Positions 1-8,807 of a DNA stretch of 64,000 nucleotides are shown here, piece by piece (position 1 is the first letter of the stretch; every line of letters begins with the position of its first letter). Location: contig NZ_CP042382.1 of NCBI RefSeq assembly GCF_007954585.1, positions 2,232,001 to 2,296,000 on the forward strand. Reading direction: 5' to 3'. Position numbers and translations under genes: made by a program. This DNA comes from Pistricoccus aurantiacus. GTDB lineage: Bacteria > Pseudomonadota > Gammaproteobacteria > Pseudomonadales > Halomonadaceae. The notes below the pieces were generated by a model. That model was given only the letters and a program-made list of their open reading frames with translations, had not been told where the DNA came from and did not search any database.

Positions 1-285
1 CGAAATCAGCTTGGGCCAGGCATCGTTGACGCCGAAGAGTGTCCAGCCGAGGTGGATCAGCCAGAACAGCAGCGGCGGCTTGTCCGAATAGGGCGCGCCG
101 TTCATGTGCGGTACCCAGAACTGATGCTGCTGCCACATTTCCCAGGCGACGCTGACGTAGCGGGTCTCATCGATGGGAAGGTAGGGGCGCGACAGGGCGA
201 CCAGACTGATCAACCAATAAACGGCGAATAGCGTAAGGAGATTCAAGAGCTGGACGCTGGATTTCATCGGCTTGTTGTTTCCCAT
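1..285 (-). CDS. ArnT-like (GT39/GT83) membrane glycosyltransferase, N-terminal part
   Basis: Partial gene; only the first 95 codons lie in the window and the reading frame runs open off the left edge. The product begins MGNNKPMKSS, followed by one transmembrane helix (about residues 12-31) and a periplasmic loop with the DETRY motif (RPYLPIDETRY) and YSDKPPLLFW. These are typical of the N terminus of ArnT and dolichyl-phosphate-mannose-type transferases, where the DE acidic pair belongs to the catalytic loop. Such enzymes move a sugar from a lipid-phosphate carrier to lipid A or another envelope acceptor at the periplasmic face. The start is 6 bp after the phosphoesterase stop, so the two are probably co-transcribed. 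The acceptor and sugar cannot be told from this fragment. Confidence 0.75.
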   Translation of the reverse strand, partial: MGNNKPMKSSVQLLNLLTLFAVYWLISLVALSRPYLPIDETRYVSVAWEMWQQHQFWVPHMNGAPYSDKPPLLFWLIHLGWTLFGVNDAWPKLIS

Positions 286-291
286 CGTTTA

Positions 292-1380
292 TCACCGCGA
301 ATTACACGACCCTGCTCCGCTATCCAGGACTTCATGGGTTTTCGCCGACAGGAACTGCCATTGGTATTCCTCCGGGGAGAGTTCGAGCTTCAACAGGCCA
401 TGCACGCCGCCAATCAGGCGCTTGGAAAAAGCCGCCGGTGGCCGCGAATCATCGGGATCGGTGCCGCCGGTGCCAACCACGAAGGTCCTGATGCCATGCT
501 CGGGATCGACGCGGCCCGCTGCATCGAGCGGCCGGGTTCGTTCGTAGAAATGGTTATGTCCGTTCAGTACCAGGGTCGCGCCATGGCGGTAGAGAATGTC
601 GAACAGTCGCCGGGCGTCTGCATTGCCTTCACGGTCCTTGGTCGAAAAGGCGGGTCTGTGGAAGAAGGCAAGCACGCAAGCCGCGTCTGACTTCGCCAGC
701 TGGTCTTCGAGCCAGCGAGCCTGAAGAGAATCGGTATCCGCGGCGACTTCGCTGTTGAGCGATAGGATAAGCCAGTCGTTCTGGCGCCGCGCATAGTAGC
801 CGCGTCGCTCGGGCCCCGCCCGGCTACCCCAGTAGTCGTAGTAGCCGTAAGCGTTAAGGGAATGGTATTCATGATTGCCCGGAGCGGGGTAGGTCCGCTG
901 CTTAAAGTCGCCCCAGATCCGCTCGTAGCAGTGCGTGAAATCCGCGGGTGCGCCGTCCGGATAAGCAAGGTCGCCGAGGGCCAGGACCGGCGCGCCGGGA
1001 TACTGCTCGACGAGATTCGCCGTCTGAAGGGCGCCGGGGTTTGCCTTGAGCTTGGCGACGGGAAGCCCAAGAGAGTGATCGAGATTTCGCCATATTTCCT
1101 CGGCATGGGTTGCGGCGCCGCCGGCCGGCTGGCACCTCGCGATATCGCCTGCCGCCAGCAGTATCGAACCGCCGACGGCGGCTTCGTTGTTTATTGCATT
1201 AGAGCCATTATTACGATCCGCAGCCGCAACTTTGGACTGAAAAATACTACGGTCGAGCCCGGATGCCGCCATGGATACAATTTGGCCACGAGTGACCAGA
1301 ATCAAGATAATTCCGGTCAGTAATAACAACATGATCATCATACCGATGATCTTGAAATACTTGCTCGACTTCCTGATCAT
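292..1380 (-). CDS. Membrane-anchored calcineurin-like metallophosphoesterase
   Basis: 362 aa. An N-terminal hydrophobic segment (about residues 11-30) looks like a signal anchor that places the enzyme in the periplasm. The dimetal phosphoesterase motifs appear in order: GD at 78-79, GDLAYPD at 136-142, GNHEYH at 168-173, HRP at 241-243 and GHNHFYER at 274-281. This order matches the purple acid phosphatase/alkaline phosphatase-like branch of the calcineurin superfamily (PF00149). The physiological substrate is unknown. The downstream gene, starting 6 bp later, encodes an ArnT-like glycosyltransferase, so the pair may work on lipid-linked phosphates. That link is inference from gene order only. 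Confidence 0.85.
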   Translation of the reverse strand: MIRKSSKYFKIIGMMIMLLLLTGIILILVTRGQIVSMAASGLDRSIFQSKVAAADRNNGSNAINNEAAVGGSILLAAGDIARCQPAGGAATHAEEIWRNLDHSLGLPVAKLKANPGALQTANLVEQYPGAPVLALGDLAYPDGAPADFTHCYERIWGDFKQRTYPAPGNHEYHSLNAYGYYDYWGSRAGPERRGYYARRQNDWLILSLNSEVAADTDSLQARWLEDQLAKSDAACVLAFFHRPAFSTKDREGNADARRLFDILYRHGATLVLNGHNHFYERTRPLDAAGRVDPEHGIRTFVVGTGGTDPDDSRPPAAFSKRLIGGVHGLLKLELSPEEYQWQFLSAKTHEVLDSGAGSCNSR

Positions 1381-1568
1381 TGTCTGCGTCCTTTACAAGC
1401 GTCAGCCAAGAATGATGACCTTATACCTGCCGATAATCGTCTTGGGATGAATAACCAATACAAATAACGCATGATCGATTCTTTTTCTTAAGTAATGCTT
1501 AAAAGCGTAAAATAAATAAAATGACACGCTAAGTTTGTCTTAAGAATGCATAGTTAAAGTGTGATCTC

Positions 1569-1808
1569 GTGAACCTTGAGATCACTATCAACATGCTAAA
1601 TAATCAACTCAAAGCACGTTTTCTGGATGGCTTGGAAACCGTTTCCTATTACGGTGGCATGATCGTCGATGAGTTGGCGGGTCTCGCTTTCTTCTTGCTG
1701 CTTTTTTATATTTATTTGATCGTGGCAATGGTCTACATTCCATTGGCACTGTTGGTATTTGCCATGCGTAGGATTACCAAAGTCTTGAAACGCAGGACTT
1801 GTCGTTAA
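1569..1808 (+). CDS. Small hypothetical membrane protein
   Basis: 79 aa from a GTG start; an in-frame ATG at 1593 would give 71 aa. It has one long hydrophobic stretch (about residues 36-66, FFLLLFYIYLIVAMVYIPLA) followed by a basic tail (RRITKVLKRRTCR), an arrangement typical of small inner-membrane proteins. It lies alone in an AT-rich stretch between two minus-strand genes and is followed by a hairpin at 1826-1860. I recognise no family. The hydrophobic, positive-inside layout favours a real gene, but the lack of a clear ribosome-binding site keeps confidence modest. Confidence 0.4.
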   Translation: MNLEITINMLNNQLKARFLDGLETVSYYGGMIVDELAGLAFFLLLFYIYLIVAMVYIPLALLVFAMRRITKVLKRRTCR

Positions 1809-1825
1809 AGTGTTGCTGCATGATT

Positions 1826-1860
1826 TATCGCTCAGCCTGTCGATGGCAGACTGAGCGATA
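1826..1860. terminator. Hairpin between convergent genes, possible terminator
   Basis: Perfect 10-bp inverted repeat (TATCGCTCAG / CTGAGCGATA) around a 15-nt loop. It lies between the stop of the small plus-strand ORF (1808) and the stop of the minus-strand COG4705 gene (1890). There is no strong T-run on either side, so termination is only likely. Confidence 0.45.
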
Positions 1861-1889
1861 TAAATGTTTCCTGAGTAACTTTTTTATCC

Positions 1890-2648
1890 TTAATGGCTCT
1901 TGCTCGCGGCGCGCTGCTTGAACACCAGAATACATGCCACGATAAAGACGATCAGAACCGCGGAGGCGGTGTAACGACTCAGCGCCAGGCCCCCATCACT
2001 GACCGGCTTATCGAGGAAATCCCCCACCACGGCCCCCAAGGGGCGCGTCAGCACGAAAGCCGCCCAGAACAATAGCGTATGCGAGATCCGGGTCCAGAAA
2101 TAGGCGGCGGCGACCAGGGCAAGCAGGGCGGCGAAGATAGCGGCGGCGCCGGTGTATCCCAGCCCGGCGGTATCCGCGGTCCAATCCCCCAAGGCGGTTC
2201 CCAGCGTCTGGGAGAACATGATGGTGGTCCAGTAGAAGGCTTCGGTCTTGGGGGAGCTGACCGATTCCACGGAGATCGATCCCATGGTGCGATACCAGAG
2301 GATCAAGGAAGCCATTAGAGCGGCGAACAGTAGCGAGGTACCCCCCGCATAGCCAATGCCCAAGGAGCGATCGGCGAAGTCCGCAAGCGTCGTGCCAACG
2401 GTGGTAGTGGCAACGATCGTTGCCCAGTACAGAAAAGGGTGGAAGCGCTTGGCGGCGATCTGCGCGCCGACGAATACAAGAAATACCACCGCGAAGATTC
2501 CCGTCGCCACGAGATAGCCGAGATTCATCGACATCGATACCGCATCACCACCGGTTTCGCCCAGGGTGGTAGCAGCGATCTTGATGATCCAGAACAGCAG
2601 AGTGACTTCCGGCACCTTGGCCAGACTTGCCTCGATATTCTTTTGCAT
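1890..2648 (-). CDS. COG4705-type polytopic membrane protein
   Basis: 252 aa, almost entirely hydrophobic, with about eight predicted membrane segments. The motif TTxGxxxxD...GxGY recurs: TTLGETGGD near 27, TTVGTTLADFAD...GIGY near 85 and TLGTALGDWTAD...GLGY near 148. A fourth, weaker copy reads RPLGAVVGDF near 203. This internal repetition is characteristic of the uncharacterised membrane-anchored proteins of COG4705, whose transport or redox role is not established. Conserved acidic residues inside the repeats suggest ion or metal handling, but that is inference. It is a single gene facing away from the downstream secreted protein, with terminator-like hairpins on both sides. Confidence 0.7.
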   Translation of the reverse strand: MQKNIEASLAKVPEVTLLFWIIKIAATTLGETGGDAVSMSMNLGYLVATGIFAVVFLVFVGAQIAAKRFHPFLYWATIVATTTVGTTLADFADRSLGIGYAGGTSLLFAALMASLILWYRTMGSISVESVSSPKTEAFYWTTIMFSQTLGTALGDWTADTAGLGYTGAAAIFAALLALVAAAYFWTRISHTLLFWAAFVLTRPLGAVVGDFLDKPVSDGGLALSRYTASAVLIVFIVACILVFKQRAASKSH

Positions 2649-2742
2649 GACACTACGTATCCCCAGACCAGGAAGTCGGAGCTAAACATGACAATAAAAT
2701 TTATTAGTTCGAAATTAGTGGTCTGCAAAGGTTTCAGAAATT

Positions 2743-2772
2743 AAAAGGGTTCTATCAAATAGAACCCTTTTT
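2743..2772. terminator. Strong bidirectional rho-independent terminator
   Basis: A perfect 12-bp stem (AAAAGGGTTCTA / TAGAACCCTTTT) with a 5-nt loop TCAAA is followed by T's in either reading direction. It lies just downstream of the stop of the minus-strand secreted protein gene (2812), so it should end that transcript. Confidence 0.8.
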
Positions 2773-2811
2773 GCTGATAGAGAGAATTTGAAAATCTCGG
2801 TACAGCGAATA

Positions 2812-3072
2812 TTACATGTCGCTTTTGGCGTTTTCTGCCTTCTCTTCAGTCGACAGCTCATCGACCATGGCTTCCAGTTCTTGCACTTGCTTTTGCAACG
2901 CCTGTACATGCGCATCGGACCCGTGGCCTTCGGTTTCGGCGGCCTGTTGCGCTTGCTGCTGCAGTTTCTGCCTATGTTCCTGCATGGCGGCGGAGTCGGT
3001 GCCTGCCGCGAGTGCCATACCGGAAGCCAGCGACAAGGCCAGGAGGGATGCTGCCAATAGGTTGTTTTTCAT
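2812..3072 (-). CDS. Small secreted coiled-coil protein
   Basis: 86 aa from the ATG at 3072. A GTG four codons upstream is possible but sits on top of the only purine-rich stretch. The first 22 residues (MKNNLLAASLLALSLASGMA...) form a clear Sec signal peptide with a probable cleavage after ALA. The mature part is very polar and rich in Q, E, A and K (HRQKLQQQAQQAAE, QALQKQVQELEAMVDEL), which predicts an amphipathic coiled coil. There is no lipobox and no cysteine. It is monocistronic and followed by a strong terminator. I do not recognise a named family; a periplasmic structural or chaperone role is possible but unsupported. Confidence 0.6.
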   Translation of the reverse strand: MKNNLLAASLLALSLASGMALAAGTDSAAMQEHRQKLQQQAQQAAETEGHGSDAHVQALQKQVQELEAMVDELSTEEKAENAKSDM

Positions 3073-3292
3073 GGTGTTTTTCACTCTTCAGGGTCGATAC
3101 ATAAGTGTTTAAAACCAAGGTATCAACGCAAGTTGGTTTTAGTCATTTTCTTTTCGCGGTTCGCTTAACCACGTTTGAAGATTGAGCCAAGCCTGTCTTC
3201 CTGTCAAAGAATACGAAGCAATTTTTCCTTACAGTTTTTTAAACTTTTCGCAAGCCTTTATCCCATGCAATTCGGGTAATAATCCTGTAACA

Positions 3293-3304
3293 CCTGAATT
3301 CAGG
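3293..3304. promoter_or_regulatory. 12-bp perfect palindrome upstream of mprF
   Basis: CCTGAATTCAGG is fully self-complementary and sits about 60 bp before the mprF start. TGTA and TACA lie on its two outer sides at slightly unequal spacing. It could be an operator for a dimeric regulator of the mprF-acvB operon. No regulator is identified. Confidence 0.3.
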
Positions 3305-3364
3305 GTACAAAGCGGATAAACGTGACCCCTATCGCACTCCACCCGACGACGGAGTAAATAACGC

Positions 3365-5947
3365 ATGCCAATCAAGGCGTTGATAAAGCCGGTCGTATCT
3401 TGGGCCGGTCTAGGCGGCAGGTGGCGAACCGCCTGGCCGATGCTGGTCGGTATTGGCCTGTTCGGGCTGGCGCTCTGGGTCGTTCACGGGGAGCTGGCGC
3501 ATCTGGATCTGCGCACCATCCTGAAACAGATCGCCGCCATGCCGCCGGGGATCGTCATGCTGGCGATCCTGGCCACCGCGGGTAGCTATCTGTGTCTCAC
3601 CGGCTACGACCGGCTGGCGTTGAGGTGGATCGGTCGCCCGTTTGCCTACCGCCGTATCGCCCTGGCTTCCTTTACGGCCTACGTGTTGGCAAATAGCGTC
3701 GGTTACAGCGTGCTCAGCGGCGGCGCGGTGCGCTACAAGCTCTATGGCGGCTGGGGGCTGGGCGTCGCGGAAATCGCCAAGCTCATCGGTTTCGTCGCCT
3801 GGACCACGACCCTTGGCATAACGACCATTCTGGGCATCGCCGCCATCGGCGAAGGCCAGCGTCTGGCGGTGCTGGTGGGCTTGCCCGGCTGGTTCGGACC
3901 ACTCTTCGGCGCGGTGGTGCTGCTGATACCCGCGGGATGGCTGGTGCTCGCCGCCTTGAAGATCGGGCGACTGACCTGGCGCGGCCATACCGTGACGATA
4001 CCGAGCCTGCCCATCGCCAGCGGCCAGATCCTGGTGTCTGTCGTCGATCATGCCTTTTCGGCGCTGGCGCTTTATCTGCTGTTGCCGGACCACGCGGGTT
4101 TCGGGCCCCTGGGCTTTCTGGGGCTCTACGTCATCGCCATCACCGCCGGCCTCATCAGCCACGTGCCCGGCGGGGTAGGGGTCTTCGAGGCGGTCATCCT
4201 GCTTGTCGTGCCGCAAGAGGCTCACGGCGGCACGCTGGCGGCGTTGGTGACCTATCGCCTTGTCTATTATCTGCTGCCGCTTGCCCTGGCCGGCCTGCTG
4301 CTTGCCGCTCGCGCGCTGCGTCGTCCCAGCCGCGGCCTGATGAGCTGGAGCTTGCCCCTGGCGCCCTCACTGTTTGCGGTGCTGGTGTTCGTCTCCGGCT
4401 TGCTGCTGCTGATTTCCGGGGCGACTCCCGCTATTGAATCGCGTATCGACTGGTTGAATGCCATCCTGCCGCTGGGCGTGATCGAGGTGTCGCATTTCTT
4501 CGGCAGCCTCGCGGGGGTGGCACTGCTGTTGGTCGCCGATGGGCTGCGCCGCCGGCTCGACGCTGCCTGGCTGCTGGCCTGTGGCTTTCTAGGGGCGGGG
4601 ATCGTCTTCTCGTTGCTCAAGGGCGCGGACTATGAAGAAGCGCTGGGGCTCGCCGTTACCCTGGTGATCCTGTTGCCCTGTCGTCGCGCCTTCGATCGCC
4701 GGACCCGCCTGCTTGCCCTGACCCCTTCTCCCGGCTGGCTGGCGGCCAGCGCGGTAGGCGTGGCCGCCTGTATCTGGCTGGGCTTCTTCGCTTACCGCCA
4801 CGTGGATTACGCGAACGGTCTCTGGTGGTCCTTCGTGCTGAACGAGAACGCGCCGCGGTTTCTGCGAGCGAGCGTCGGTGTCGTCCTGGTATTGGCAATC
4901 GTCGGGCTGCGTCTGATCCTGCGGCCCGCCCCCGCGTCCTTCACCTTGCCAAGCAGCGAGGAGCTGGATCGCGTCGAAGACGTGATCCAGCATGCCGAGG
5001 GACCAGGCAGTGCCGCCTGGCTGGCAATGCTCGGCGACAAGTACCTGCTGTTCAGCCCCAGCGGCGGGAGTTTCATCATGTTCGGTATCCAGGGCGCCAG
5101 CTGGATCGCCATGGGCGAGCCGGTCGGACGACTGGACGAGCGGCGGGATCTGGTGTGGTCTTTCGTGGAAGCCTGCCACCGCCATGGCGGGCGACCGGCG
5201 TTCTATCAGATCACGCCGGAGGCCATGCCAACGCTCGCCGAGATGGGACTCGCCTTTCAGAAGCTGGGCGAACAGGCCTATGTGCCCCTCGGCCAGTTCG
5301 ATCTGCAGGGGCCCGCCAAGGCCAAGCTGCGCCAGACCCGGAATCGCGGGCAACGCGAAAAACTCGTCTTTGCGGTGGTGGCCAGGGAGGAGGTGGCCAC
5401 CATTCTCGACGAGCTGCGGGTGATTTCGGATCAATGGCTGGGTGGCAAGAACACCAAGGAAAAGGGCTTTTCCCTGGGACGTTTCGATGCCGACTATATC
5501 CGCCGCTTCCCCGTGGCGGTGTTGCGTCTCGAAGGGCGTATTGTAGCCTTCGCCAATCTGTGGATGACGCCGGATCATCGCGAGCTATCCATCGATCTGA
5601 TGCGTCATGCGAAGGACGCGCCCCATGGCGTGATGGATCTCCTGTTCATCGAACTGATGCTGTGGGGACGCCAGGAAGGCTATGCGGAGTTCGACCTGGG
5701 CATGGCGCCGATGGCGGGGTTGGAGGCGCGGGCGTCGGCTCCCGTACTGTCCCGAGCTGGTGCGCTCATGTTTCATCATGCCGAACACTTCTACAATTTC
5801 CAGGGCCTGCGCGCCTACAAGGAAAAGTTCGCCCCGATCTGGCGACCGCGCTATCTGGCGGCACGCCCGGGCATCGAAATGGCGCGAACGCTAGGGGACA
5901 CGGCGCTGATCATCGGCGGTGGCATGAGGGGGTTGATCAGCCAATGA
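3365..5947 (+). CDS. mprF: Bifunctional phosphatidylglycerol aminoacyltransferase/flippase MprF
   Basis: 860 aa, the usual length for full MprF. Residues 1-510 form a polytopic region: first the LPG_synthase_TM (PF03706) flippase part (SVGYSVLSGGAVRYKLY, HVPGGVGVFEAVIL), then further helices. Residues about 530-850 form the cytosolic DUF2156 transferase domain, with GGSFIMFGIQG, GRPAFYQITPE, FPVAVLRLEGRIVAFANLW and EFDLGMAPMAGLE. The enzyme transfers an amino acid from aminoacyl-tRNA to phosphatidylglycerol and flips the product, lowering negative surface charge. Lysine or alanine specificity cannot be told here. The start ATG has GGAG 10 nt upstream. The stop overlaps the start of the next gene (ATGA), so the two are translationally coupled. 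Confidence 0.93.
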   Translation: MPIKALIKPVVSWAGLGGRWRTAWPMLVGIGLFGLALWVVHGELAHLDLRTILKQIAAMPPGIVMLAILATAGSYLCLTGYDRLALRWIGRPFAYRRIALASFTAYVLANSVGYSVLSGGAVRYKLYGGWGLGVAEIAKLIGFVAWTTTLGITTILGIAAIGEGQRLAVLVGLPGWFGPLFGAVVLLIPAGWLVLAALKIGRLTWRGHTVTIPSLPIASGQILVSVVDHAFSALALYLLLPDHAGFGPLGFLGLYVIAITAGLISHVPGGVGVFEAVILLVVPQEAHGGTLAALVTYRLVYYLLPLALAGLLLAARALRRPSRGLMSWSLPLAPSLFAVLVFVSGLLLLISGATPAIESRIDWLNAILPLGVIEVSHFFGSLAGVALLLVADGLRRRLDAAWLLACGFLGAGIVFSLLKGADYEEALGLAVTLVILLPCRRAFDRRTRLLALTPSPGWLAASAVGVAACIWLGFFAYRHVDYANGLWWSFVLNENAPRFLRASVGVVLVLAIVGLRLILRPAPASFTLPSSEELDRVEDVIQHAEGPGSAAWLAMLGDKYLLFSPSGGSFIMFGIQGASWIAMGEPVGRLDERRDLVWSFVEACHRHGGRPAFYQITPEAMPTLAEMGLAFQKLGEQAYVPLGQFDLQGPAKAKLRQTRNRGQREKLVFAVVAREEVATILDELRVISDQWLGGKNTKEKGFSLGRFDADYIRRFPVAVLRLEGRIVAFANLWMTPDHRELSIDLMRHAKDAPHGVMDLLFIELMLWGRQEGYAEFDLGMAPMAGLEARASAPVLSRAGALMFHHAEHFYNFQGLRAYKEKFAPIWRPRYLAARPGIEMARTLGDTALIIGGGMRGLISQ

Positions 5948-7284
5948 ACAAGACAAGGTTTCTCGTTGCCGCGTTATCACTGCTTGTCCTCGTGACGGCC
6001 TGCCAGCCTCAAGAGACGACGATCGCGGCGGGGCGGATGGGCGAGGTGGTTTACCTGGCGCCGGAGGACGAACCGAGCAACGTGATCTTCCTGTTCTCCG
6101 ATACGACCGGCTGGAACGTCGATCTCGACGAGGTGGCGGAAGGCTGGCGCCGCAAGGGAGCCGCCGTGCTCAAGGTGCCTTTGCCGCGCTATCTCGACGC
6201 GCTGCGGGAAAGCGACGACGGCTGCCATTATCTGATCAGCGAGATCGAGGACACGAGTCATCGGCTTCAGGCAGAGCTGGGCACCGAGCGCTATCACGCG
6301 CCGATCCTGGCGGGTGCCGGCATGGGGGCGACTCTGGTCTACGCCGCGCTGGCCCAGTCGCCGGCGGTGACGATTGCCGGCGCCGCGAGCGATGGCGCCC
6401 CGGGCCGTCTCGACACCAGGGTGCCGCTGTGCGCCGGCGCCGCCTCGATCCCCGCCGCCGCCGGCGGCTTCACCTACACGCCCGAGGCTCATCTGAACGG
6501 TTGGTGGCGACTCCTGCCATCCGCGGATCAACGGGAGTCGGCACGGGAATTCATAGGCGGCATGGCTGGCGCGCAATTGGTCGCCGCGTCCGGCAATGAG
6601 AGTCTGGTCGCCCGTCTCGATCGGCTGTTACAGAAGGCGCTGACCGCATCAAGCGGCACCAGATCGCCGATCGAGAGCTTGCCGCTCCATGAACTGCCCG
6701 TCGATAACCAGGGCGATCTCATGGCGGTGATCTGGTCCGGCGACGGTGGCTGGCGGGATCTGGACAAGACTATCGGCGAGCGCTTGCAAAGCGAGGGGAT
6801 TCCGGTGGTTGGCGTCGACTCCCTGCGCTATTTCTGGCGCAAAAAGACGCCGGAGCAAGTCGCCCGGGATCTCGCCGCCATTCTAGAGCATTACCAGAAG
6901 GCCTGGGGGCGGTCGCGGGTGATACTGGCCGGCTACTCCTTCGGTGCGGACGTGATGCCGTTCGCCGTCGACCGCCTGCCCGAGGATCTTCGCACGCATA
7001 TCGCGCGTATCTCGCTTCTCGGCATGGCCCGAGATGCTGCCTTCGGCATTCATGTGGTCGATCGGCTATTGGGCCGCGAGAGCAAGGACGCGTTATCCAC
7101 CCTGCCTGAAGTCGCGAAGCTCGACCTGCGACTTGTGCAATGCGTCTATGGTGAAGAGGAAGAGAACACAGCCTGTACGGCTCCTGAGTTCGACAGTGCC
7201 GAACGGATCAAGACCAATGGCGGGCATCATTTCGACGGCAACTACGACGCTCTGGCGCAGCGTATCCTGCGCGACGTCCGATAG
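5944..7284 (+). CDS. AcvB/VirJ-type lipoprotein, probable aminoacyl-phosphatidylglycerol hydrolase
   Basis: 446 aa, starting at the ATG that overlaps the mprF stop by 4 bp. The N terminus is a lipoprotein signal (LLVLVTAC, lipobox LVTAC), so the protein should be anchored in the periplasm. There are two alpha/beta-hydrolase-like halves. The first has a degenerate elbow (GAGMG, about residue 124). The second has a classic nucleophile elbow GYSFG with Ser near 332 and a late GGHHFDG histidine. VirJ/AcvB proteins next to mprF are known from Agrobacterium (AcvB) and Pseudomonas as hydrolases of lysyl- or alanyl-phosphatidylglycerol, so this gene probably limits the lipid made by MprF. It lies 12 bp before the adc remnant. 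Confidence 0.85.
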   Translation: MNKTRFLVAALSLLVLVTACQPQETTIAAGRMGEVVYLAPEDEPSNVIFLFSDTTGWNVDLDEVAEGWRRKGAAVLKVPLPRYLDALRESDDGCHYLISEIEDTSHRLQAELGTERYHAPILAGAGMGATLVYAALAQSPAVTIAGAASDGAPGRLDTRVPLCAGAASIPAAAGGFTYTPEAHLNGWWRLLPSADQRESAREFIGGMAGAQLVAASGNESLVARLDRLLQKALTASSGTRSPIESLPLHELPVDNQGDLMAVIWSGDGGWRDLDKTIGERLQSEGIPVVGVDSLRYFWRKKTPEQVARDLAAILEHYQKAWGRSRVILAGYSFGADVMPFAVDRLPEDLRTHIARISLLGMARDAAFGIHVVDRLLGRESKDALSTLPEVAKLDLRLVQCVYGEEEENTACTAPEFDSAERIKTNGGHHFDGNYDALAQRILRDVR

Positions 7285-7296
7285 AGGAAGACCACG

Positions 7297-7416
7297 ATGA
7301 AAATCAATGAGGTTGCATCACGCGCATTCGCGATGCCGCTGACCAATCCGTCCTATCCTCGTGGCCCCTACCGATTCATCGACCGCGAGTTCATGCTTGA
7401 GGGGCTCCTGCAATGA
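7297..7416 (+). pseudogene. adc: 5' fragment of acetoacetate decarboxylase (adc), truncated
   Basis: ATG at 7297 with GAGGAAG upstream opens a 39-codon frame. Residues 10-32 ([18 protein letters not shown] then IDREF) match the highly conserved N terminus of acetoacetate decarboxylase. Homology stops near 7392-7396; six unrelated codons follow before TGA, and that stop overlaps the start of the efflux outer-membrane gene. The matching C-terminal part lies 5.5 kb downstream (12961-13258). Adc converts acetoacetate to acetone and CO2, and this copy cannot be functional. The fragment directly follows acvB, so adc was probably part of the mprF-acvB transcription unit before the disruption. Confidence 0.8.
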
Positions 7417-8807
7417 GAGGCGGACAAGAGGGCTGTAGTAAAGATCGAGGATTCTACCGAAGACCGCGGTCCCTAGCCATTGGCCTGCTTGCGGCTCTGA
7501 TGCTGATACTTCAGGGTTGCGCGACCTTCACCCAACAGCCCCTGCCAAATGCGCCTAGCCTGGTATCGATCGCCGATGCCCCCCGCGCACGCCTCAACAT
7601 GTCAAGCGTGGGCGGCGTTGCCGCAACCTATAATCCAGCCTTGGTTGCTGCGCGTACAAGACTGCCCGAAGAGGATGCCCGCGTCTTTGCCGCAGGCTTG
7701 CTGCCCGATCCACAATTGAGCCTGTCTCTTGATGACCCGCTATCCAACGCGGCCGGTCTAGTCAATGCCTATTCCGTCGGTCTCGCCTATGATCTGCGCG
7801 CGCTCGTCCTCCGTGGAGAGACGATCCGCGCGGCGGAGTTTTCCAGACTGCAGGTCGCGCTGGATGTCGAATGGCAGACGTGGCAGACGATGCAGCAGGC
7901 GCGCGACCTGTACATCCAGCTGGCCTTCTTGAATCTGAAGCACGACTTGTTGAACAGGGAAATCGGTGTTTTCCGAAAAGATGTCAGTCATCTCAAGGCA
8001 GTCGTGTCGTCAGGTGATGAGACCGTCGACGTGCTGGGGGCCAGCCTTGTGGTACTCAGCGATGCCGAGAACCAGCTTCAAAATGTCAGAAGTCAGCGCG
8101 TGGTCATTCGCAACCAGCTTGCCGCCCTGATTGGTCTGCGTCCCGAAGCGGGTTTCAGCATTAGCGTACTTCCCACCAACCTCGGTGAGCCCTCCGATGA
8201 CCGGATCGAGGACCTTCTGGCCAGCCTGCCGGAGCGCCGTCCCGATCTGCTCGCCCTGCGCGCGGGCTATCAGAGCCAGAATGCCCGGAAGAGGGGCGCG
8301 ATACTGGGCCAGTTCCCGTCCCTGTCGGTGGGTCTGACACGGGCCAGGGATACTGCTGCCCTGAAGACGAACGGTGTTTCCATCTCCCTCAGCCTGCCGC
8401 TGTTCGACGGGAACCGGGGCAATATCGCGATCGAGCGTGCGACGAGTGACCGCCTGTGGGCTGAATATCAGGCACGGCTTGATGCATCCGCCAGCGAAGT
8501 TCTGGGGCTCAAGACGGAAATTTTGATACTCAACCGGGAAATCGCGCAGGCGCAGAACACGCTTGATGAAATAGACCGGATCGTCCGCAAGGGAGCGGAG
8601 GCTTATCGTCTGGGCGACTTTCCGGCCCAATCGTATTCCGCCCTGTTGGTTGCACGCCTGACACGGCAGTTGGCGATCGCGGACCTTCGGCAACAGGTCT
8701 GGCAAGCCACAAACGGTCTGGTCAGTGTCCTTGGTGGCCGGACGGCGCGACAGCTGGGTGCGCCGACACAATCCAGGCTTGCGTCAAAGGCAGATAGAAA
8801 AACATGA
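7413..8807 (+). CDS. Outer-membrane efflux lipoprotein (TolC/OprM family)
   Basis: 464 aa. A basic N terminus precedes a hydrophobic helix ending in LILQGCATF, a type II signal with the lipid-modified Cys near residue 36. The rest has the duplicated alpha-helical layout of outer-membrane efflux proteins (PF02321), including [27 protein letters not shown] and a central [10 protein letters not shown]. It forms the exit duct of the tripartite pump with the two genes that follow, which overlap it in turn by 4 bp (ATGA). Its start lies inside the end of the broken adc reading frame, so its native leader has been lost or replaced. Base composition is visibly lower in G+C than mprF. Confidence 0.88.
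   Translation: MRGGQEGCSKDRGFYRRPRSLAIGLLAALMLILQGCATFTQQPLPNAPSLVSIADAPRARLNMSSVGGVAATYNPALVAARTRLPEEDARVFAAGLLPDPQLSLSLDDPLSNAAGLVNAYSVGLAYDLRALVLRGETIRAAEFSRLQVALDVEWQTWQTMQQARDLYIQLAFLNLKHDLLNREIGVFRKDVSHLKAVVSSGDETVDVLGASLVVLSDAENQLQNVRSQRVVIRNQLAALIGLRPEAGFSISVLPTNLGEPSDDRIEDLLASLPERRPDLLALRAGYQSQNARKRGAILGQFPSLSVGLTRARDTAALKTNGVSISLSLPLFDGNRGNIAIERATSDRLWAEYQARLDASASEVLGLKTEILILNREIAQAQNTLDEIDRIVRKGAEAYRLGDFPAQSYSALLVARLTRQLAIADLRQQVWQATNGLVSVLGGRTARQLGAPTQSRLASKADRKT

Noticed and set aside
4825-5943. Upstream extension of the AcvB-like frame through mprF
   Set aside because: Translation is R/G-rich and unlike any protein; the ATG at 5944 with a lipoprotein signal overlapping the mprF stop is the real start.
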